This document shows positions 38,635 through 47,412 of a stretch of DNA of 64,000 bases, in pieces. Where the stretch lies: assembly GCF_900250075.1 (NCBI RefSeq), contig NZ_LT977070.1:372001-436000 (forward strand), written 5' to 3'. The position numbers and the translations under genes are program-made. The stretch comes from Cupriavidus taiwanensis. Lineage in GTDB: Bacteria; Pseudomonadota; Gammaproteobacteria; Burkholderiales; Burkholderiaceae. Each line of letters begins with the position of its first letter. Within the stretch, counting starts at the first letter, position 1. The notes below the pieces were generated by a model, which worked only from the letters and a program-made list of their open reading frames with translations, had not been told where the DNA came from and did not search any database.

Positions 38635-38689
38635 CAGTTCAATCGCGGCCCCGCGCGGGCCGCCCCGGAAGGGACCCGCAATACAAAAT

Positions 38690-39097
38690 ATGTCGGAGCA
38701 GGATTCGAACACTTCCTACCGGGCGCTGAACGTGCTGCTGATTGAAGATTCGGCGGTCCTGCGTGGCATGCTGCTCGAATACCTGAAGGATTTCCCGTTT
38801 ATCGAGAACGTCGACTGGGCCGATACCGAAGCCCTGGCGCTGCGCCTGCTCGGCGCCGGCAAGTACGACGTCGCCATCGTCGACCTGCAGTTGCGCCAGG
38901 GTAACGGCATCAACGTGCTGCGCGCGATGCAGCGTGCCGGCACCGGCACCGTGCGCATCGTCTACACCAACCATGCCCAGCTCGAAATGTACCGGCGCCA
39001 GTGCGCCGAGGCGGGCGCCGACTATTTCTTCGACAAGTCCCTGGAGCTGGAGCAGGTGTTCCGCGTGATCGAGGAACACGCCGCGCCACAGGGCTGA
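38690..39097 (+). CDS. Stand-alone receiver-domain protein
   Basis: A 135-residue CheY-like receiver with no output domain. Phosphorylation residues are complete: acidic pair in LIEDSAV, D65 (AIVDLQLRQG), Thr in YTNHAQ and Lys in FFDKSLE. It may act as a phosphate sink, a relay or a protein-protein regulator. Its stop is only 4 bp from the stop of the convergent histidine kinase, and it follows the NarL-type regulator in the same direction, so kinase, regulator and receiver form one local module. Confidence 0.9.
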   Translation: MSEQDSNTSYRALNVLLIEDSAVLRGMLLEYLKDFPFIENVDWADTEALALRLLGAGKYDVAIVDLQLRQGNGINVLRAMQRAGTGTVRIVYTNHAQLEMYRRQCAEAGADYFFDKSLELEQVFRVIEEHAAPQG

Positions 39098-39101
39098 CGC
39101 A

Positions 39102-40505
39102 TCAGGCGCGTGCCGGCTCGGGACTTTCGGGTTCTTCTGCGGGCGCCAGCACGGAGGTTGTCAACGGCACTTCGATGCGGATGCGCACGCCGGCATCCGG
39201 CGACGAATCGATCTGCATGCTGCCGCCCAGCGCCGTGACGCGCTGCTCCATCCCCAGCAAGCCGTGGTGCCCGGCCTGGTTGCCGGCGTCGAAGTCCGGC
39301 GGCAGGCCCTTGCCGTCGTCGCGCACGGTCAGCGTCAGCAGTTCGCCCTGGCACGCCAGCGACACCTCGACGTGCCGGGCCTCGGAGTACTTGCTGGCAT
39401 TGGTCAGCGATTCCTGCACGATGCGGTACAGCGCGATCGCGGCTTCGTCGCGCAGCGCCGGCAGGTCTTCGGGCACGCTGACCTCGGTCTCCCAGTTATT
39501 GCGCGCGCCCACTTCCTCGACCAGTTGAGTGACCGCCGCGCGCAGGCCCAGGTTGAGCAACACGGTGGGGCGCAGGTCCTCGATCAGGCGGCGCTTGATC
39601 TGGATGCCCTGGTCCACGTGCAGCATCACGCGCGTCAGGCGCTCGGCGGCCATCGGCTGGTCCGCCTGTACCTTGCGGCGCACCCAGTGCAGGTCCAGCT
39701 TGATCGCCGTCAGGATCGCGCCCAGCTCGTCATGCAGTTCGCGCGCGAGCCGGGTCTTCTCGTCTTCGGTCACGCGCTGCAGGTGGCCCGCCAGCGCCGA
39801 CAGCTGGCGCGTACGCGCGCGCACCTTGCGGTCCAGCCGCACGCTTTCCTCTTCCAGCTGCGTGCGCACCGCCTCGGCCATCGCCAGCCGCTTGGCGTGG
39901 CCGATGCCGACCGCCATCAGCAGGATGATGTTGATCGCCGTGAGCAGGCCGATGCCGTAGCGCGACAGCTGCACGTCGTTCTCGGCGCCCTCGAGCCGGT
40001 GCGACACCGCGCCGGCCTCGCGCGCCTGCAGCTGGTCGAGCCCGCGGCGCGCGTTGTCCATGGTCTGCTTGCCGTAGTCGGTGCGGATCAGGTCCAGCGC
40101 CACTTCCAGGTCGCGCTTGCCGTACACCAGCGTCAGCGCCATCTCGTTGAGCTTGCTGTTGACCAGCTTGGAGGTGTCGCCGAACTGCTTCAGGCCTTCC
40201 GGGTCATTGGCGTAGCCCGCGCGGATCTGCGCCATCAGCTCGGCGATGCGCGGCAGCGCCTTGTAGTACGGCTCCAGGTAGCTTTCCTTGCCGGTCAGCA
40301 GGAAGCCGCGCTGGCCGGCCTCGGCATTGACCAGCTCGCCGTTGAGCGCGGCCAGCTCGGTCTGCAGGCGCTGCGAGCGGATCACGTCGGTATAGCTTTC
40401 ACGCAGGCGGATATTGCCGGTTTCCGACGCCACCAGCACCGCCAGGGTCAGCAGGATGCCGCCCGCCAGCAACAGCGTGTGAGGGAGAAATGACTGCTTG
40501 AACAT
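39102..40505 (-). CDS. CHASE3 sensor histidine kinase, NarX/DegS type
   Basis: A 467-residue membrane kinase: transmembrane helix 1 (about 8-28), a periplasmic CHASE3 sensor domain (about 35-185, with LNGELVNAEAGQRGFLLTGKESYLEPY), transmembrane helix 2 (about 190-212), a coiled-coil linker, HisKA_3 with phospho-acceptor H258 (ARELHDELGAIL) and an HATPase_c domain (NASKYSEARHVEVSL, DDGKGLP, GLLGMEQRV). The HisKA_3 class pairs with NarL-type regulators like the one at 38002. ATG 40505 starts the conserved chain. Stimulus unknown. Confidence 0.92.
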   Translation of the reverse strand: MFKQSFLPHTLLLAGGILLTLAVLVASETGNIRLRESYTDVIRSQRLQTELAALNGELVNAEAGQRGFLLTGKESYLEPYYKALPRIAELMAQIRAGYANDPEGLKQFGDTSKLVNSKLNEMALTLVYGKRDLEVALDLIRTDYGKQTMDNARRGLDQLQAREAGAVSHRLEGAENDVQLSRYGIGLLTAINIILLMAVGIGHAKRLAMAEAVRTQLEEESVRLDRKVRARTRQLSALAGHLQRVTEDEKTRLARELHDELGAILTAIKLDLHWVRRKVQADQPMAAERLTRVMLHVDQGIQIKRRLIEDLRPTVLLNLGLRAAVTQLVEEVGARNNWETEVSVPEDLPALRDEAAIALYRIVQESLTNASKYSEARHVEVSLACQGELLTLTVRDDGKGLPPDFDAGNQAGHHGLLGMEQRVTALGGSMQIDSSPDAGVRIRIEVPLTTSVLAPAEEPESPEPARA

Positions 40506-40846
40506 GGGGCAATTCCTATCGAGAAGGCGCGCTCGCCCGCCGCGGCGCCAAGGGAGGGCCCATGGAATCACATCGACCGCCATGGGTCAACCCGCCGCCG
40601 GTTTTAGAGTCGCACTTTGCGCCGGCGCCGCAGCCTCATTGCGTGCACGGCAAGCGCTGCGCGAAGCCCGCGTGGCGCGCGGCAGGCGTTGTAGGACTTG
40701 GCTGACAGTGGAATCGGCTGCCTGTCGGTATTGGCACGAAGCGTGTCTTTCTACGATGAGGCTATGAGCTTGCACCCGTTGGCGCAAGCCTCACATGGGC
40801 CCAGCCAGTGCGCCTGGCCTGGTCCGAAATCTTCGGGAGCCTAGCC
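40506..40846. other. Intergenic region between the kinase and DUF1328 genes
   Basis: This 341-bp stretch separates two divergent genes. It contains an imperfect hairpin around 40758-40792 (GCTTGC / GCAAGC arms). No convincing gene, tRNA or known RNA is visible. Confidence 0.45.
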
Positions 40847-41014
40847 ATGCTGCAATATGCACTCGTATTTTTCGTCATCGCCCTGATCGCCGCCATTTTC
40901 GGCTTCGGCGGGATTGCCGCCGGCGCCGTGGAAATCGCCAAGATCCTGTTTTTCATCTTCCTGGTCGTGGCGCTGGTCGCCGCGGTGATGGGACTCGTTC
41001 GCAGGGGACGATAA
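40847..41014 (+). CDS. DUF1328 small membrane protein
   Basis: A 55-residue protein made of two hydrophobic helices: [22 protein letters not shown] and a second after VEIAKILFF, ending in Arg residues. This is the full DUF1328/YtjA pattern and usual length. Family members are inner-membrane proteins induced by stress in several proteobacteria, without known activity. A GGGAG site precedes ATG 40847. The next gene, a DUF883 protein, is 53 bp downstream, another stress-type membrane protein. Confidence 0.85.
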   Translation: MLQYALVFFVIALIAAIFGFGGIAAGAVEIAKILFFIFLVVALVAAVMGLVRRGR

Positions 41015-41067
41015 CGCCGGCGCAAGCCGGCATCAAGCCCTCGTCGACCCGAACCTGAGGAGACCGT

Positions 41068-41496
41068 ATGCTGACGCAGAACCCTAAAGTCCGTAAGGAA
41101 CTGAACCACCTGTCCGACAGTGCCGACAGTGCGATCCGCCATATCAAGCATGCCGCGCGCGATACGCGCGAGGCGGCGGCGCCGGTGTCCAGCGAAGTCA
41201 AGTCGCTGATCTCGCAGCTCGAGCACACCATCCAGGTGCTGGCGCGCGAGGGCTCCGCCGAGAGCCTGCAGGCGGGCCACCGCCTGCGCGAGCGCGCCAG
41301 CGACATGGCGCATCGCCTGCGCGCCCAGACCGCTGACGGCATGATGCGCGCCCGCGAACGCGTGGATGGCGCGGTGGTGCAGGCCCAGCACCGCGTGGCC
41401 GAATCCCCGCTGAAGGCGGTGGCGATCGCCGCCGCGGTCGGCGCGGTGATCGGTCTGCTGCTGGCCAACGGCCGGCACCATGCCGATGAGGAATAG
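41068..41496 (+). CDS. DUF883 (YqjD/ElaB-like) membrane-anchored protein
   Basis: A 142-residue protein: long amphipathic helix rich in Glu, Arg and Ala (about 1-108), then one C-terminal transmembrane helix (KAVAIAAAVGAVIGLLLA, about 115-133) and a polar tail. This is the ElaB/YqjD/DUF883 architecture; E. coli members are tail-anchored, stationary-phase proteins that bind ribosomes. AGGAG lies before ATG 41068. A terminator at 41597 follows. Confidence 0.85.
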   Translation: MLTQNPKVRKELNHLSDSADSAIRHIKHAARDTREAAAPVSSEVKSLISQLEHTIQVLAREGSAESLQAGHRLRERASDMAHRLRAQTADGMMRARERVDGAVVQAQHRVAESPLKAVAIAAAVGAVIGLLLANGRHHADEE

Positions 41497-41532
41497 CCGC
41501 GCGGATTCAGCAGACAAGACCTGACGCGGAGA

Positions 41533-41554
41533 CCCGGCTGGCGCGCCAGCCGGG
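41533..41554. repeat. Perfect 22-bp palindrome
   Basis: CCCGGCTGGCG and CGCCAGCCGGG abut without a spacer 37 bp after the DUF883 gene. It has no U-tract; a separate terminator follows at 41597, so its role is unclear. Confidence 0.6.
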
Positions 41555-41596
41555 CTCCGCCGGAATTCCCCCCTTTCCGGAACCCTCGTCCGGAAG

Positions 41597-41630
41597 CCCG
41601 GTCGCCAGTTGTGGTGCCGGGTGTTTTTTT
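41597..41630 (+). terminator. Terminator after the DUF883 gene
   Basis: Stem CCCGG-(T)-CGCCA / TGGTG-CCGGG with a four-base GTTG loop, followed by TG and seven T. One bulged T and one G-T pair are present. Confidence 0.75.
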
Positions 41631-41692
41631 ATCCGCGGAAAGCGCAGCACCGGCGCGGCGCCGCTCGGCGTCCGCCGGCCGGCAGGTATCGC

Positions 41693-42013
41693 TCAGACCC
41701 CCCAGAGGACATTGGCCCCTTCGCGCTGCGAGGCACGCAGCATGTCGAGGAACGGATAGGCACGCTGCCCCAGGTGCAGTGGTTCTTCTTCGTCTTCGCC
41801 GGCATCGGGTTGGGTCTCGACCGCAGTGTCGGCAGGATGGGCGCGCGCATCGGCCACGGCTGCCTCGAGCTTGTGGATCGCGTGCGGCAGTTCTTCGACG
41901 GTGATCACCCCCCGTTCCCCGAGATGCTTGCCGATGATGCCCAGGAGCGTCACGGCCAGATCCTTCATCATGATCAGGTCCTGCGCGGCGTGGGATTTGA
42001 AGGTGATCAGCAT
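41693..42013 (-). CDS. DUF1840 family protein
   Basis: A 106-residue soluble protein recognised as DUF1840: MLITFKSHAAQDLIMMKDLAVTLLGIIGK at the start (residues 1-29) and an acidic middle, ending RAYPFLDMLRAS. The family is small, betaproteobacterial and uncharacterised. AAAGGA upstream supports ATG 42013 over one six codons earlier. It is divergent from argS and convergent with the DUF883 gene. Confidence 0.85.
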   Translation of the reverse strand: MLITFKSHAAQDLIMMKDLAVTLLGIIGKHLGERGVITVEELPHAIHKLEAAVADARAHPADTAVETQPDAGEDEEEPLHLGQRAYPFLDMLRASQREGANVLWGV

Positions 42014-42290
42014 GATGGTTTTTCCTTTCACGGAGAACGGTGGGCGGCGTCCCCGGGGCGGGATGCCGCGCCGGTTCGGGCACGGTCTGGCGCGGCCGCC
42101 GGAGCGGATTGTGGTCCGTGGCCGTCCTTGCGCATGATGTCAGCATAGCACCTGATAAAATTGCGCGTTTCCGATTCCCATGCCTGTCACGCGGCGCGGC
42201 GTTGATTCGCCGTCACTTGCCGTGGTCGTGGCGCCGGCGCGGCCCGCGGGGCCTGCGCCTGAATACCAGCCCACAGGGCTTCCGACATCC

Positions 42291-44087
42291 ATGCTGCCTG
42301 TTCAGACCTCCAATCTTGCCGCCGCGTTCACCGATGCCGTGCGCGCGCTCGCCCCGGCCGATGCCACCTTGCCCGCGGTCACCTTCGAGCGGCCCAAGGT
42401 GGCCGCCCATGGCGACCTCGCCTGCAATGTCGCGATGCAGGTCGCGCGCGCGCTCAAGAGCAATCCGCGCGAGCTGGCGCAGCGCATCGTCGCCGCGGTG
42501 CAGGCCGACGCGCGCGCGCAGGACCTGGTCGCGACCATGGAGATCGCCGGCCCCGGCTTCATCAACCTGCGCCTGACGCCGGCGGCCAAGGCCGAGGTGT
42601 TGCGCGCGGTGCTGAACCAGGGCGACCACTACGGCGCGCGCGAGCGCGGCGTGCACGGCCAGGTGCTGGTGGAGTTCGTCTCGGCCAACCCGACCGGTCC
42701 GCTGCACGTCGGCCACGGCCGCCAGGCGGCGCTGGGCGATGCGCTCGCCAACCTGCTGTCGTGGCAGGGCTGGCACGTGCACCGCGAGTTCTACTACAAC
42801 GACGCCGGCGTGCAGATCCAGACCCTGGCGCTGTCGGTGCAGGCGCGCGCGCGCGGCCTGAAGCCGGGCGATGCCAGCTGGCCGGAAGCCGCCTACAACG
42901 GCGACTATATCGCCGATATCGCCGCAGACTTCCTCGCCGGCAAGACCGTCAGCGCCTCCGACGGCGAGCCGGTGACCGCGTCGGGCAACGTCGACGACAT
43001 CGACTCGATCCGCAAGTTCGCCGTGACCTATCTGCGCAACGAGCAGGACATCGACCTGCAGGCCTTCGGCGTCAAGTTCGACCGCTACTACCTGGAGTCG
43101 TCGCTGTACAGCGACGGGCGCGTCGACGCCGCGGTGCAGTCGCTGATCGGTAAAGGCAAGACCTACGAGAGCGAGGGCGCGCTGTGGCTGCGCACCACCG
43201 ACGACGGCGACGACAAGGACCGCGTGATGAAGAAGAGCGACGGCACCTATACCTACTTCGTGCCGGACGTGGCCTACCACACCACCAAGTGGGAGCGCGG
43301 CTTCACCAAGGTCATCAACGTGCAGGGCAGCGACCACCACGGCACCATCGCGCGCGTGCGCGCCGGCCTGCAGGGCCTGGACATCGGCATCCCGCAGGGC
43401 TATCCCGACTACGTGCTGCACAAGATGGTGACAGTGATGAAGAACGGCGAGGAGGTCAAGATCTCCAAGCGCGCCGGCTCCTACGTCACCGTGCGCGACC
43501 TGATCGAATGGTCCAACGGCCAGGATGACACCTGCGAGACCATCCGCGGCTGCCTGGAGCAGGGCGTGGCCGACTGGCCTGCGCACTTTACCCGCGGCCG
43601 CGACGCGGTGCGCTTCTTCCTGCTGTCGCGCAAGGCCGATACCGAGTTCGTGTTCGATGTCGACCTGGCGCTCAAGCAGAGCGACGAGAACCCGGTGTAC
43701 TACGTCCAGTACGCCCATGCCCGCATCTGCTCGATCTTCGAGTCGTGGGGCGGGGCGGACTGGGAAGCGCGCCTGCCCGAGCTGGCCGGCGCCGACCTGG
43801 CCGCCGTGACCGGCGCCGAGGCCAGCGCCCAGGCGCTGGCGCTGGGACAGCGCCTGGCCGAGTTCCCGGACATGCTGTCGGCCGCCGCGTCGGAACTGGC
43901 GCCGCACGCGGTGGCGTTCTACCTGCGCGACCTGGCCGGCGACTTCCACGCCTTCTACAACGCCGACCGCGTGCTGGTCGACGACGAAGCCGTGAAGCGT
44001 GCCCGCCTGGCGCTGCTGGCCGCCACGCGCCAGGTGCTGCGCAACGGCCTGGCGGTGATCGGCGTGTCCGCCCCGCGCCGCATGTAA
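42291..44087 (+). CDS. argS: Arginyl-tRNA synthetase
   Basis: Class I synthetase of about 598 residues. The HIGH equivalent is PLHVGHG, the KMSKS-like loop is VKISKRAG, and the N-terminal Add-1 and C-terminal DALR anticodon-binding domains ([20 protein letters not shown]) are intact. ATG 42291 is preferred because the conserved N-terminal domain begins there; an in-frame ATG at 42180 would add 37 non-conserved residues. A TAAAAT element near 42155 may be the promoter -10. A SPOR-domain gene follows, as often seen. Confidence 0.94.
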   Translation: MLPVQTSNLAAAFTDAVRALAPADATLPAVTFERPKVAAHGDLACNVAMQVARALKSNPRELAQRIVAAVQADARAQDLVATMEIAGPGFINLRLTPAAKAEVLRAVLNQGDHYGARERGVHGQVLVEFVSANPTGPLHVGHGRQAALGDALANLLSWQGWHVHREFYYNDAGVQIQTLALSVQARARGLKPGDASWPEAAYNGDYIADIAADFLAGKTVSASDGEPVTASGNVDDIDSIRKFAVTYLRNEQDIDLQAFGVKFDRYYLESSLYSDGRVDAAVQSLIGKGKTYESEGALWLRTTDDGDDKDRVMKKSDGTYTYFVPDVAYHTTKWERGFTKVINVQGSDHHGTIARVRAGLQGLDIGIPQGYPDYVLHKMVTVMKNGEEVKISKRAGSYVTVRDLIEWSNGQDDTCETIRGCLEQGVADWPAHFTRGRDAVRFFLLSRKADTEFVFDVDLALKQSDENPVYYVQYAHARICSIFESWGGADWEARLPELAGADLAAVTGAEASAQALALGQRLAEFPDMLSAAASELAPHAVAFYLRDLAGDFHAFYNADRVLVDDEAVKRARLALLAATRQVLRNGLAVIGVSAPRRM

Positions 44088-44165
44088 GCGCGCAGCCGGC
44101 GCCCGGCCCGGTGCGGCCGGCGGCGGCACTGGCTCTATAATCCCGGCATCACCGAAGAGGACTTC

Positions 44166-44891
44166 ATGCAACAGCAACGCAAGCGCGAGTCGCGCAATGT
44201 CCGCCGCAGCCAGCAGCGCGGCGGTACGTTCCTGGGCCTGGTGCTCGGTCTGATCGTCGGGCTGGCCATCGCCGTGGTGGTCGCCCTGTACATCACCAAG
44301 TCGCCGACGCCGTTCCAGCAGAAACACGCCCCCCGGCCGAGCGAGCCCGGCAACGTCACCAGCCAGCTGCCGGCCCCGGCCCAGCGCGCCGACGAAGGCC
44401 CGAGCGACCCGAACAAGCCGCTGTGGAGCAAGACCCCGGCCAAGCCGGTGGGCCAGGCGCCGGAGCCCGAGCCCAAGCAGAACGGCCAGCCGCCGGTGGC
44501 GACCCGCCCGGCGGAGAAGCCGCTCGACAAGCCGCTGGACAAGCCCGTCGAGAAGCCGGCTGACAGGCCGGCTGACAAGCCGCTCGCGACCAAGCCCGCC
44601 GAGAAGCCGGTGTCCGACCCGATCGCCGAGATCGCGCAGGCCGACGCGCACAAGGTGGGCTACCTGCTGCAGGTGGGCGCGTTCCGCTCGTCGGACGATG
44701 CCGACCGCCAGAAGGCCAACCTGGCGATGCAGGGCTTCGAGGCCCGCATTACCGAGCGTGACGTCAACGGGGTCAAGATGTACCGGGTGCGCCTGGGGCC
44801 GTTCAACCGCATCGAAGACATGAACAAGGCACGCGACCGGCTGCAGTCGTCCGGTTTCGAGGCCTCGGTGATCCGCTTTACCAAGCAGTAG
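44166..44891 (+). CDS. SPOR-domain protein, FtsN-like
   Basis: A 241-residue inner-membrane protein: basic cytoplasmic start, one transmembrane helix (about 20-44), a long Pro/Lys-rich periplasmic linker containing repeated KPLDKPLDKPVEKP units (about 95-150), and a C-terminal SPOR domain (about 163-241, YLLQVGAFRSSDDADRQKA). SPOR domains bind denuded peptidoglycan at the septum, so a division role like FtsN is likely. TATAAT at 44136-44141 is a good -10 box. It lies between argS and dsbA, a frequent betaproteobacterial order. Confidence 0.88.
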   Translation: MQQQRKRESRNVRRSQQRGGTFLGLVLGLIVGLAIAVVVALYITKSPTPFQQKHAPRPSEPGNVTSQLPAPAQRADEGPSDPNKPLWSKTPAKPVGQAPEPEPKQNGQPPVATRPAEKPLDKPLDKPVEKPADRPADKPLATKPAEKPVSDPIAEIAQADAHKVGYLLQVGAFRSSDDADRQKANLAMQGFEARITERDVNGVKMYRVRLGPFNRIEDMNKARDRLQSSGFEASVIRFTKQ

Positions 44892-45028
44892 GCGGCGCCG
44901 CTTAATACCCGGTAACCGCCGCAACACCGCAGCAACAGGTTCCCGCCAGATGCGGCGGGCGCACCGATGAACCGGGTGCCGCCGCCGCTGTCATACGCTC
45001 ATCGTCCAAACCGCAAGGCCGTTCTCAA

Positions 45029-45664
45029 ATGAAAAAACTCGCCGCACTGTTCGCCATGTTCGCCGCCGTGGGCGGCCTGCTGATGTCCGCCCCGTCGCAG
45101 GCGGCACCCACCGAAGGCAAGGAGTACCAGGTCCTGAAGACGCCCCAGCCGGTCGCGGCGGGCAAGATCGAGGTGACCGAGTTCTTCTGGTATGGCTGCC
45201 CGCACTGCTATGACTTCGAGCCCGACCTGGAAGCCTGGGTCAAGAAGCAGGGCGGCAATGTGGTGTTCAAGCGCGTGCCGGTCGCGTTCCGCGACGACCT
45301 GCTGCCGCACACCAAGATCTTCTACGCGCTGGAAGCCATCGGCAAGCTCGACGCCATGCACAACAAGGTCTTCAGCGCCATCCACGTGGACCGCAAGCGC
45401 CTGACCGACACCAACGAGATCGCCGATTTCATGGCCAAGAACGGCGTCGACCGCAAGGCCTTCGTGGATGCGTACAACTCGTTCACGGTGACCACCAACG
45501 CGCAGCGCGCCAACAAGATCGCCGACGCCTACAAGATCGACGGCGTGCCGACCGTGGTGGTGCAGGGCAAGTACGTGACCTCGCCGTCGATCGCCGGCAA
45601 CAAGCAGGGCGCGGTGCAGACCATGGATTACCTGGTGGAGCAGATCAAGGCGAAGAAGCTTTGA
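45029..45664 (+). CDS. dsbA: Thiol:disulfide interchange protein DsbA
   Basis: Periplasmic oxidase that forms disulfide bonds, 211 residues. A signal peptide (KKLAALFAMFAAVGGLLMSA, cleaved near residue 25 after SQA) precedes a thioredoxin fold with active site C57-P-H-C60 and the cis-Pro in GVPTVVV. CPHC is the DsbA type. A strong terminator follows at 45714. No dsbB is nearby. Confidence 0.94.
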   Translation: MKKLAALFAMFAAVGGLLMSAPSQAAPTEGKEYQVLKTPQPVAAGKIEVTEFFWYGCPHCYDFEPDLEAWVKKQGGNVVFKRVPVAFRDDLLPHTKIFYALEAIGKLDAMHNKVFSAIHVDRKRLTDTNEIADFMAKNGVDRKAFVDAYNSFTVTTNAQRANKIADAYKIDGVPTVVVQGKYVTSPSIAGNKQGAVQTMDYLVEQIKAKKL

Positions 45665-45713
45665 TTGGCTGAAGGTTTGCTCCCAGGCAGGGGGCAAGGA
45701 CCTGTGGCAAGCC

Positions 45714-45746
45714 AAACGGCTGGTATCCTGTACCAGCCGTTTTTTT
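45714..45746 (+). terminator. Terminator after dsbA
   Basis: Perfect 12-bp stem AAACGGCTGGTA / TACCAGCCGTTT with a TCCTG loop, continuing into a seven-T run. It ends just 20 bp before the next ATG. Confidence 0.9.
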
Positions 45747-45765
45747 ATTCAGAGTTTCCGCCCTC

Positions 45766-46572
45766 ATGCGTCCCCTCAAAGTCTTCCTCACCGGCGCCTC
45801 CAGCGGCCTGGGCCAGGCGCTCGCGCGCGAATACGCCGCGCAGGGCGCCATCCTTGGCCTGGTGGCGCGGCGCGAGGACGCGTTGCGCCAGTTCGTGGCC
45901 ACCTTGCCCAACCCGGGGGCGGTGCGCATCTATGGCGCCGACGTGCGCGACGCCGACGCAATGGCACGGGCGGCGGAAGACTTCGTCGGCCAGTTCGGCT
46001 GCCCGGATGTGGTGATCGCCAATGCCGGGGTCTCGGTCGGCACCGTCGCCAGCGAGCGCGAGGACCTGGACGCCTTCCGCCAGGTGATGGAAACCAACTG
46101 GTTCGGCGTGCTGACCACCTTCCAGCCCTTCCTGCATGCGATGCAGGCGCGCGAGCCCGGCCACTTCGGACGGCGCGGCACGCTGGTGGGCATTGCCAGC
46201 GTGGCCGGCGTGCGCGGGCTGCCGGGGGCCGGGGCCTACAGCGCTTCCAAGTCGGCGGTGATCAAGCTGCTCGAAAGCCTGCGGCTGGAGCAGCGCCGGC
46301 ACGGCATCCGCGTGGTTACGATCGCGCCCGGCTATATCCGCACGCCGATGACCGCGCACAACCCTTACCGCATGCCGTTCCTGACCGATGCCGACGTGTT
46401 TGCGCGCAAGGCCGTGCGTGTGATCGCGGCGGGCCGGCGCTTCCGCGTGATCCCGTGGCCGATGGGCGTGGTGGCGGCGCTGCTGCATGTGATGCCGCGC
46501 TGGCTGTACGACGCGCTCGCCGCGGGCGCGCCGCGCAAGCCCCGCCGTGCCGACGCACCCCGGGAGCCCTGA
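45766..46572 (+). CDS. Short-chain dehydrogenase/reductase
   Basis: A 268-residue classical SDR: NAD(P)-binding TGASSGLGQ, NAG motif (IANAGVSVG), catalytic Ser in GIASVAGV and Y-x-x-x-K in YSASKSA, then RTPMTAHNPY. The arginine in VARRED suggests NADP preference. The C-terminus resembles DltE-type SDRs. The substrate is unknown. The BtuF-like gene follows with only 1 bp between, so the two are co-transcribed. Confidence 0.87.
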   Translation: MRPLKVFLTGASSGLGQALAREYAAQGAILGLVARREDALRQFVATLPNPGAVRIYGADVRDADAMARAAEDFVGQFGCPDVVIANAGVSVGTVASEREDLDAFRQVMETNWFGVLTTFQPFLHAMQAREPGHFGRRGTLVGIASVAGVRGLPGAGAYSASKSAVIKLLESLRLEQRRHGIRVVTIAPGYIRTPMTAHNPYRMPFLTDADVFARKAVRVIAAGRRFRVIPWPMGVVAALLHVMPRWLYDALAAGAPRKPRRADAPREP

Positions 46573-46573
46573 G

Positions 46574-47407
46574 ATGTGGCGCGACGCCATCGGCCAGCAG
46601 CATGCCGCCGCCACCGGCGTGGTGCGGATCGCCTCGCTGGTGCCGTCGGTGACCGAGCTTTTGTTCGCGCTCGGGCTGGCGCGGCAGATGGTGGCGCGCA
46701 CCGGCTTCTGCATCCACCCGCAACCGGCGGTGCGCGCCGTGCCCAAGGTGGGCGGCACCAAGGACGTCAACGTGGCGCGGCTGCGCGAGCTGGCGCCCAC
46801 GCATGTAGTGGTCAATATCGACGAGAACCGGCGCGAGACCGTGGATGAGATCCGCGGCTTCGTGCCCAACGTGATCGTCACCCATCCGTGCGCGCCCGAG
46901 GACAACCTCGGGCTGTACCGGCTGCTGGGCGGCATCTTCGGCTGCCATGCCGAGGCCGAGTCGCTGTGCGCGGCGCTGCAGGCGCAGCTGGATGCGATCC
47001 GCGTGCGGCCGTGGCCGGCGCGCCGCGTGCTGTACGCGATCTGGCAGGACCCGTGGATGACGGTGTCGCGCGACACCTATATCAGCCGCATGCTGGCGCT
47101 GGCCAACTGGCAGACCTGGCCTGGCGGCACGGATACCATGCAGGCCTGCGAAGGCGGCGACTGCAGCCGCCCCAATGCGCCCGGCGAGCGCTATCCGACT
47201 TTCCGCTGGAGCGACGCGCTGGTGCGCGAGCTCGACCTGGTGTTGCTGTCGACCGAGCCCTACCGCTTTACCGAAGACCACGCCGACGCGCTCGAGCGCC
47301 AGCTGGGCAAACCGGTGCTGCTGGTCGACGGCGAGATGCTGTCGTGGTACGGCAGCCGCGCCGTCGACGGGGTGCGCTACCTGGCGGCGCTGGCGGCCGC
47401 CAACTGA
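46574..47407 (+). CDS. BtuF-like cobalamin-binding/helical-backbone metal receptor
   Basis: A 277-residue periplasmic-binding-protein fold of the BtuF/FecB type (RIASLVPSVTELLFALGL, VGGTKDVNVARLRELAPTHVVVN, WSDALVRELDLVLLS). Unlike transport receptors it has no signal peptide or lipobox, so it would stay in the cytoplasm; related stand-alone proteins are annotated as cobalamin-binding. GGGAG precedes ATG 46574, 1 bp after the SDR stop. Ligand not proven: B12, haem or siderophore are the family options. Confidence 0.8.
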   Translation: MWRDAIGQQHAAATGVVRIASLVPSVTELLFALGLARQMVARTGFCIHPQPAVRAVPKVGGTKDVNVARLRELAPTHVVVNIDENRRETVDEIRGFVPNVIVTHPCAPEDNLGLYRLLGGIFGCHAEAESLCAALQAQLDAIRVRPWPARRVLYAIWQDPWMTVSRDTYISRMLALANWQTWPGGTDTMQACEGGDCSRPNAPGERYPTFRWSDALVRELDLVLLSTEPYRFTEDHADALERQLGKPVLLVDGEMLSWYGSRAVDGVRYLAALAAAN

Positions 47408-47412
47408 CGCGC

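Noticed and set aside
42213..44927. A 904-codon minus-strand frame opposite argS and the SPOR gene
   Set aside because: Same antisense artefact; argS is clearly coding on the plus strand.
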